Shown piece after piece: positions 6,394-9,888 of a DNA stretch of 9,888 nucleotides. The notes under the pieces are model-generated. The model saw only the letters and a list, made by a program, of their open reading frames with translations, had not been told where the DNA came from and made no database searches. Source of the stretch: Mucilaginibacter_A sp964244955 (GTDB lineage: Bacteria > Bacteroidota > Bacteroidia > Sphingobacteriales > Sphingobacteriaceae); assembly GCA_964244955.1 (NCBI GenBank), contig CAXTKQ010000138.1:1-9888 (forward strand), given 5' to 3'. The position numbers were made by a program, and so were the translations under genes. How positions within the stretch are numbered: the stretch's first letter is position 1; every line of letters starts with the position of its first letter.

Positions 6394-6460
6394 TGGCAGG
6401 TAACTCTTGTATTGACGCACCTTTAGGTTCGCCCAACACAAATCTAAATTTTTATTTACA
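6394..6460 (-). repeat. attC-like repeat, copy E (only the closing half)
   Basis: On the minus strand AAATTTAGATTTGTGTTGGGC followed by GAACC resembles the closing half of copies B-D (AAATTTAACCTTGGTTTTGGGGCTGACAGG in D, given here only for its key words AAATTTA, GGGCTGAC). It ends in GTTACCTGCC (6404-6395), identical to the box after the 219-residue gene. The opening half is absent; the similarity begins about 20 bases from the alpha-galactosidase stop. This is the proximal end of the array. Confidence 0.5.
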
Positions 6461-6481
6461 AAACCAAACCTTCGAAAAAAT

Positions 6482-8707
6482 TTACCTCACCTCATCCACT
6501 TCCAAAATAACACTCGCCCTTCCCTTATTTACTACCGGGTTAATACCAACTTTCATTAAAAAATCACCGGTAAAAACAGCATGGTCTTGGATTGGAGATT
6601 TGGTTCCCGGATACAAGTTTACTTCTTTTACCAGGTAATTTTTATGGATATCCAAACCTTTCAGTTGGATAGGCAATTTACTGCCGGCATCGTAACGGTT
6701 GCTTACCAAGTAATTAAAAACAATGGCCTTGCTTTTGTTGGTATTTAAATATTGGATCGAGGCCAAATCATTCTTCCAGGGGCTTAACAAACGGTATTGG
6801 TCGCCGTGCCAAACCACATCGCTAAAACCTTGGTAAGTTTGGATGGCCTGCTGGCAAAATTGCAGGTCTTTTTCGTTCAGTTTGCTTACGATCATATCAA
6901 AACCCAATTTACCCATCATCGCTACATCAGTGCGGAATTTGATCGGTGCTTTGCTCCAATCGGTAACATGGTTATCCGAAGCAATGGCCGGAAAAAAGTA
7001 AGAATATTCCCACTGCATAAAAATACGCTCCAACGGGTCGGTGTTATCACTTGGCCAATACTCGGTAAAGTATTTTAGCGCGCCATAATCTACCCTTCCG
7101 CCGCCGCCGGAACACAACATCATCGGCACTTTTGGGTACTTGGCGCGCAACCGCCCTAACACGCTGTACAAACCTTTTACATAATCAATGTATAAATGCG
7201 ACTGGTTTTTTTCGTAAGTTGAATATGCATTGTAGATAACCGAATTGCAGTCCCATTTTACAAATCCAAGTTTGGGGTTTTTGGTGAACAAATTATCCAA
7301 GATACCAAACACAAAATCCTGCACTTTCGGGTTGCTCAAATCCAAAACCAGTTGGTTGCGGAAATAATATTCTTCGCGGTTCGGTTGTTTGACCACCCAA
7401 TCCGGATGTTTTTCATACAGTTCGCTTTTTGGGTTTACCATTTCCGGCTCTACCCAAATGCCAAATTTTACATCGGTGGCTTGTGCTTCTTTCACTAAAT
7501 ATCCAATTCCGTTTGGCAGTTTGGCTTTGTTTTCCTGCCAGTCGCCCAAACCTGCACGGTCATCATTTCTTGGATATTTGTTGCCAAACCAACCGTCGTC
7601 CAACAAAAAAACATCCGTTCCAAGTTTTTTGGTATCTTTTAATAAAGCAGCAAGTTTGGTTTCGTTAAAATCAAAATAAGTAGATTCCCAATTGTTCAAA
7701 ATCGTTAACCTTGGCCCGTTTCCATCTACAATTTTGTAGTCCCGTGCCCAGCGTTGCAAGTTGCGGCTGGCATCTCCTTTTCCATGATCAGAATAAGTAT
7801 AAACAAAAGCAGGCGTTGTAAATTCTTCATTCGGTTTTAAACTGTAAGCCGAAGCATACGGGTTTATGCCGGCAATTAGGCGTAGATTTTTTAACGGGTC
7901 AACTTCCAAATCAACCTTAAAATTGCCCGACCATTCCAACGATCCCAGCAATACTTTTCCTTCGTCTTCGCTTGCCGCCTGATCAAAAGAAACCATAAAC
8001 GACGGCGGCTGGTACAAATCGGCACGTGTCCCTAATTTGCTGTCCAGCACTTTGATGCCAGCCGTCAGTTCGCTTTCCTGCGGCTGCATTTCGCGCGCCC
8101 AATCGCCGTGGTACTGTTTTAACCAGTAAGAATTTGAGCTGAAGTACAAGTTAGCCGAAGCAAATTTTTGCAGCGTAACGTTCTTTTTTTCAGTGTGTTT
8201 GATAACCGACCACTGCTCCACCACATCATCATCTGCATAAACTTTATAATACAACGTAACCTGGAAAGGGTAAACCGGGTCTTTTAAAACGATGCTGGTT
8301 AAAGAAACATGGCGGTCCAACTGCTGCGTTTGGTCGCCCACATATTGCAAATCCAGCGAGTTGTTGCCATCCGCGTGGGTAACTTCGATAGCCGGCTCCA
8401 TCAAATTGCGGGAACCGGCGGGCGTATAAGCCGAATTTAAAATCCCGGAATAATCATCGCTTTGCCTGTGTGCTGCTGGGATTTTTTGGTACTCCTCCTT
8501 GTTAAAAAGTTTTGTTCCGAAGTAAATCACGCTAAGGCGTTTATCGGCACGGACTTGCAAAGCGATGGCGTTGTGTTTTGATTCGATCGCAATCACTTTT
8601 CCCTGGGCCATCGCTTGCGTTTCGGTCAATAAAAATACCAAAAGCAACAGCCATTGCGCGGGTTTCAGCAGGTTAAAACAGGCAGGCATTTTGTATTTTA
8701 AGTGCAT
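6482..8707 (-). CDS. Secreted GH36 alpha-galactosidase
   Basis: Hydrolyses terminal alpha-1,6-galactose from oligosaccharides such as raffinose or galactomannan side chains. 741 residues from ATG 8707; a second in-frame ATG at residue 7 could be the true start. A signal peptide covers about 1-34 (hydrophobic WLLLLVFLLTE, cleavage likely after AMA before QGK), so the enzyme is exported, probably to the periplasm. The N-terminal beta-sandwich runs to about 325; the (beta/alpha)8 barrel carries NNWEST at 338-343, DDGWFG at 370-375, WVEPEM at 418-423, nucleophile D486 in FVKWDCN, CSGGGGR at 532-538, and acid/base Asp in SDNTD (553-557, probably D554); a C-terminal beta domain follows from about 640. 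All catalytic motifs are present and length fits the family. The cassette array begins right after its stop codon; no terminator is obvious there. Confidence 0.95.
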   Translation of the reverse strand: MHLKYKMPACFNLLKPAQWLLLLVFLLTETQAMAQGKVIAIESKHNAIALQVRADKRLSVIYFGTKLFNKEEYQKIPAAHRQSDDYSGILNSAYTPAGSRNLMEPAIEVTHADGNNSLDLQYVGDQTQQLDRHVSLTSIVLKDPVYPFQVTLYYKVYADDDVVEQWSVIKHTEKKNVTLQKFASANLYFSSNSYWLKQYHGDWAREMQPQESELTAGIKVLDSKLGTRADLYQPPSFMVSFDQAASEDEGKVLLGSLEWSGNFKVDLEVDPLKNLRLIAGINPYASAYSLKPNEEFTTPAFVYTYSDHGKGDASRNLQRWARDYKIVDGNGPRLTILNNWESTYFDFNETKLAALLKDTKKLGTDVFLLDDGWFGNKYPRNDDRAGLGDWQENKAKLPNGIGYLVKEAQATDVKFGIWVEPEMVNPKSELYEKHPDWVVKQPNREEYYFRNQLVLDLSNPKVQDFVFGILDNLFTKNPKLGFVKWDCNSVIYNAYSTYEKNQSHLYIDYVKGLYSVLGRLRAKYPKVPMMLCSGGGGRVDYGALKYFTEYWPSDNTDPLERIFMQWEYSYFFPAIASDNHVTDWSKAPIKFRTDVAMMGKLGFDMIVSKLNEKDLQFCQQAIQTYQGFSDVVWHGDQYRLLSPWKNDLASIQYLNTNKSKAIVFNYLVSNRYDAGSKLPIQLKGLDIHKNYLVKEVNLYPGTKSPIQDHAVFTGDFLMKVGINPVVNKGRASVILEVDEVR

Positions 8708-8993
8708 GGGTTTTTATTGGGGTTGATTTTAGGTGGATAAAAGCAGCAGCTAATTTATATATTTTCGATGTTTGCCCGGCTTGTTTTTACCCGATACTGT
8801 TTTTACCGGCATAAAATTGGCGTCGGTTTTGGCAAGAATATATATTTTGATTTGTACAATTCTTTGCGCAAAAGTGCTTACCTTTAAGCAATTACTTTTG
8901 CTTTAGCCTATACTTTTATAGTGTAAATGCTGTTTTTATAACAGTAGCATTGAGATTTAAACAGAAACCGATAACCCTAAAATTTAACCAGCC
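8708..8993. promoter_or_regulatory. Divergent regulatory region with palindrome and direct repeat
   Basis: Separates the alpha-galactosidase from the plus-strand small genes. Two copies of TGTTTTTACC followed by CG or GG (8782-8793 and 8798-8809) repeat with a 16-base period, in the alpha-galactosidase leader. A perfect 10-base palindrome TTTGCGCAAA lies at 8863-8872. Either could bind a regulator. Several AT-rich -10-like stretches exist, but none matches the Bacteroidota promoter consensus on both boxes. Confidence 0.35.
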
Positions 8994-9125
8994 ATGAGCA
9001 AAGAAAAAAAATCAACCAAGGAAGCCAAAAAAGCGCCAAGCACCAATGTAAACAAAAAGCAATCGAGCTACCAATCTGATAAAGGATCGAAATCAGAAAC
9101 GGCACCGGTTAAAAAATCCAAGTAA
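8994..9125 (+). CDS. Lysine-rich 43-residue protein
   Basis: ATG at 8994 to TAA at 9123-9125, too short for usual gene calls. The product is mostly Lys, Ser, Thr, Ala, Pro and Gln with about 14 lysines and no hydrophobic core (start MSKEKKSTKEAKKAPSTNVN, end APVKKSK), so it is probably disordered and could bind nucleic acid or acidic partners. The next ATG comes one base after its stop, giving a two-gene operon closed by a terminator. That arrangement and the clean reading frame support it as real; function is unknown. Confidence 0.65.
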   Translation: MSKEKKSTKEAKKAPSTNVNKKQSSYQSDKGSKSETAPVKKSK

Positions 9126-9126
9126 A

Positions 9127-9450
9127 ATGCAGGAACAAACCGTAGAGAATGAAACCCGAATGTACCTGTTCGATTTGATGAACATGGCCAAAGAACATGG
9201 TTTTAAAGCTGATGATAACTGGCAATTAAGTTTGGCAAGCGACAAAGAACGGTCCAATATCCAGAAGAATTATCATCCAACTATTGCTGCCAAAATGTTC
9301 CCCGAAGTTTTGCTGCCGGTTTTTCATTCCGTCAAATCCAAGTTGCACCAAACTTTAAACAGCGAAGAACAATTGATCAACACCAAAAGTATTTCGGCCG
9401 AAGATTTAAAGTTTTTGGTGGCTTTTGTGCCAACACGGCCGCGTACTTAA
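9127..9450 (+). CDS. Hypothetical protein, 107 residues
   Basis: Starts one base after the stop of the lysine-rich gene, so translation is likely coupled. Soluble and probably mostly helical: residues 6-26 form one amphipathic helix (ENETRMYLFDLMNMAKEHGF), and 55-80 another (AAKMFPEVLLPVFHSVKSKL). It ends in a proline/arginine-rich tail. No signal peptide or membrane segment, and I recognise no domain. A terminator 35 bases downstream closes the unit. Confidence 0.7.
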   Translation: MQEQTVENETRMYLFDLMNMAKEHGFKADDNWQLSLASDKERSNIQKNYHPTIAAKMFPEVLLPVFHSVKSKLHQTLNSEEQLINTKSISAEDLKFLVAFVPTRPRT

Positions 9451-9484
9451 TTCTAAATTTATCCAAAATTTTGTGCCATAAAAG

Positions 9485-9516
9485 AAGCATGCAATTTAAA
9501 CTTGCATGCTTTTTTT
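9485..9516 (+). terminator. Rho-independent terminator
   Basis: A perfect 10-bp stem, AAGCATGCAA (9485-9494) with TTGCATGCTT (9502-9511), a 7-base loop and a T run to 9516. It ends the 43/107-residue operon. The following 9517-9740 is AT-rich leader with no gene I can support; a short ATG frame at 9575-9607 stops after ten residues. Confidence 0.88.
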
Positions 9517-9740
9517 ATCTCATGTTTTTTTGATTATATTGATGTATTGTTTTATAAGATAAAAGTTTATAAGTATGAAAAACTTAACGTTTATAATATT
9601 TCTATAAAGAGTTAGTCCTTTGCTGGTCAGTATTTGTGATCCCAATCCTTTAGCTAAAATTTTTTAATCCAATCTTTCCACACAACAATATTACAAACCC
9701 CGCCTTCCCTCCCGTTGTTCATCTAAACAAACACAAAATT

Positions 9741-9888
9741 ATGCGCACAGTAACTTTAGAAGAGCATTTCAGCTTACCGGAATTTATAAAAAGGATACCC
9801 AAAGAAGTAATTGCCGAACGCGGCTGGCCAAATGCAGAAACAGAGCCGCCCATCATGCAAAAAGCACAGGCTCTGCTGCCCGAAATTG
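9741..9888 (+). CDS. Amidohydrolase-2 family protein, N-terminal part, cut by window end
   Basis: ATG at 9741 after an A-rich leader (ACACAAAATT). The visible 49 residues begin MRTVTLEEHFSLPEFIKRIP. The EEH near residues 7-9 at the end of the first strand matches the metal-binding E-x-H start of the amidohydrolase-2 group, which includes gamma-resorcylate and dihydroxybenzoate decarboxylases and ACMSD-like enzymes. The remaining metal ligands and the barrel lie outside the window, so decarboxylase or hydrolase activity cannot be decided. The long leader (9517-9740) suggests its own promoter. Confidence 0.75.
   Translation, partial: MRTVTLEEHFSLPEFIKRIPKEVIAERGWPNAETEPPIMQKAQALLPEI

Larger units (their letters stand above)
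1947..6460 (-). mobile_element. Integron-like gene cassette array without an integrase (CALIN-like)
   Basis: Six minus-strand genes in four units lie between five copies of a related repeat (partial at 1947-2070; full at 2839-3041, 4899-5036 and 5499-5700; partial at 6394-6460). Read on the minus strand, each unit is: end-box (GTTAGCGG type), gene or gene pair, start-box (CCGCTAAC type) a few bases after the stop codon, then the repeat. Boxes flanking one gene match each other (10/10, 9/9, 8/9 and 8/9 bases) better than the two boxes of one repeat. That is what integron cassettes show, because the recombination point splits the site. The cassettes carry unrelated accessory genes, all in one direction. 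Against a classical integron: the core box is GTTRSCKG rather than GTTRRRY, the sites are long, and no integrase or attI is visible. An unrelated repeat family is the alternative. Confidence 0.55.

Noticed and set aside
1947..6460. CRISPR array
   Set aside because: The repeats are long, few and imperfect, with genes rather than uniform short spacers between them, and no cas genes are visible.
8929..8953. Hairpin-like CTGTT/AACAG near the start of the small-gene operon
   Set aside because: Only five base pairs with an AT loop; easily expected by chance in this composition.
9575..9607. Short ATG frame encoding MKNLTFIIFL
   Set aside because: It resembles the start of a signal peptide but stops after ten residues, and neither neighbouring frame gives a convincing continuation.

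Overview
The window looks like chromosomal DNA from a member of the Bacteroidota, most likely a Sphingobacteriaceae relative (Mucilaginibacter/Pedobacter type). This rests on the A-rich translation starts without clear Shine-Dalgarno sequences, the general protein resemblance, and a secreted GH36 alpha-galactosidase of the kind such polysaccharide degraders carry. The assignment is an inference from reading the sequence; no search was run.

Layout. (1) 1-1665, plus strand: the end of a zinc-dependent alcohol dehydrogenase with an abnormal or broken N-terminus, then a 166-residue hypothetical protein with a C-terminal membrane helix, closed by a strong hairpin terminator. (2) 1666-1946: gene-poor, holding a tiny frameshifted membrane-peptide gene on the minus strand. 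(3) 1947-6460: the most unusual part, an array of small unrelated genes, all on the minus strand, separated by related repeats of 138-203 bp. In minus-strand order the units are: an unrecognised 219-residue protein; a small DUF4267-like membrane protein; a short-chain dehydrogenase plus an AraC-type regulator; and a GNAT-fold protein plus an overlapping 53-residue protein. Each repeat begins with a box like CCGCTAAC and ends with its complement like GTTAGCGG, with inner boxes GTTTGGC and GCCAAGCCC. This is the architecture of integron attC sites. The box before each gene matches the box after the same gene better than it matches the other end of its own repeat, as expected if each unit once existed as a circle. 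No integrase is visible, so the closest description is an integron-like cassette array without its integrase (CALIN-like), with diverged core sites. (4) 6482-8707, minus strand: GH36 alpha-galactosidase with a signal peptide; the array abuts its 3' end. (5) 8708-8993: divergent regulatory region with a palindrome and a direct repeat. (6) 8994-9516, plus strand: a lysine-rich 43-residue peptide and a 107-residue hypothetical protein, one base apart, with a terminator. (7) 9741-end, plus strand: the start of an amidohydrolase-2-family protein cut by the window edge.

The flanking genes look like ordinary metabolic genes (alcohol oxidation, alpha-galactoside hydrolysis, a decarboxylase or hydrolase of the amidohydrolase superfamily). 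The cassette genes look like imported accessory functions: regulation, redox, acetyltransfer or possible toxin-antitoxin, membrane, unknown. They share no pathway; what unites them is the repeat that separates them.
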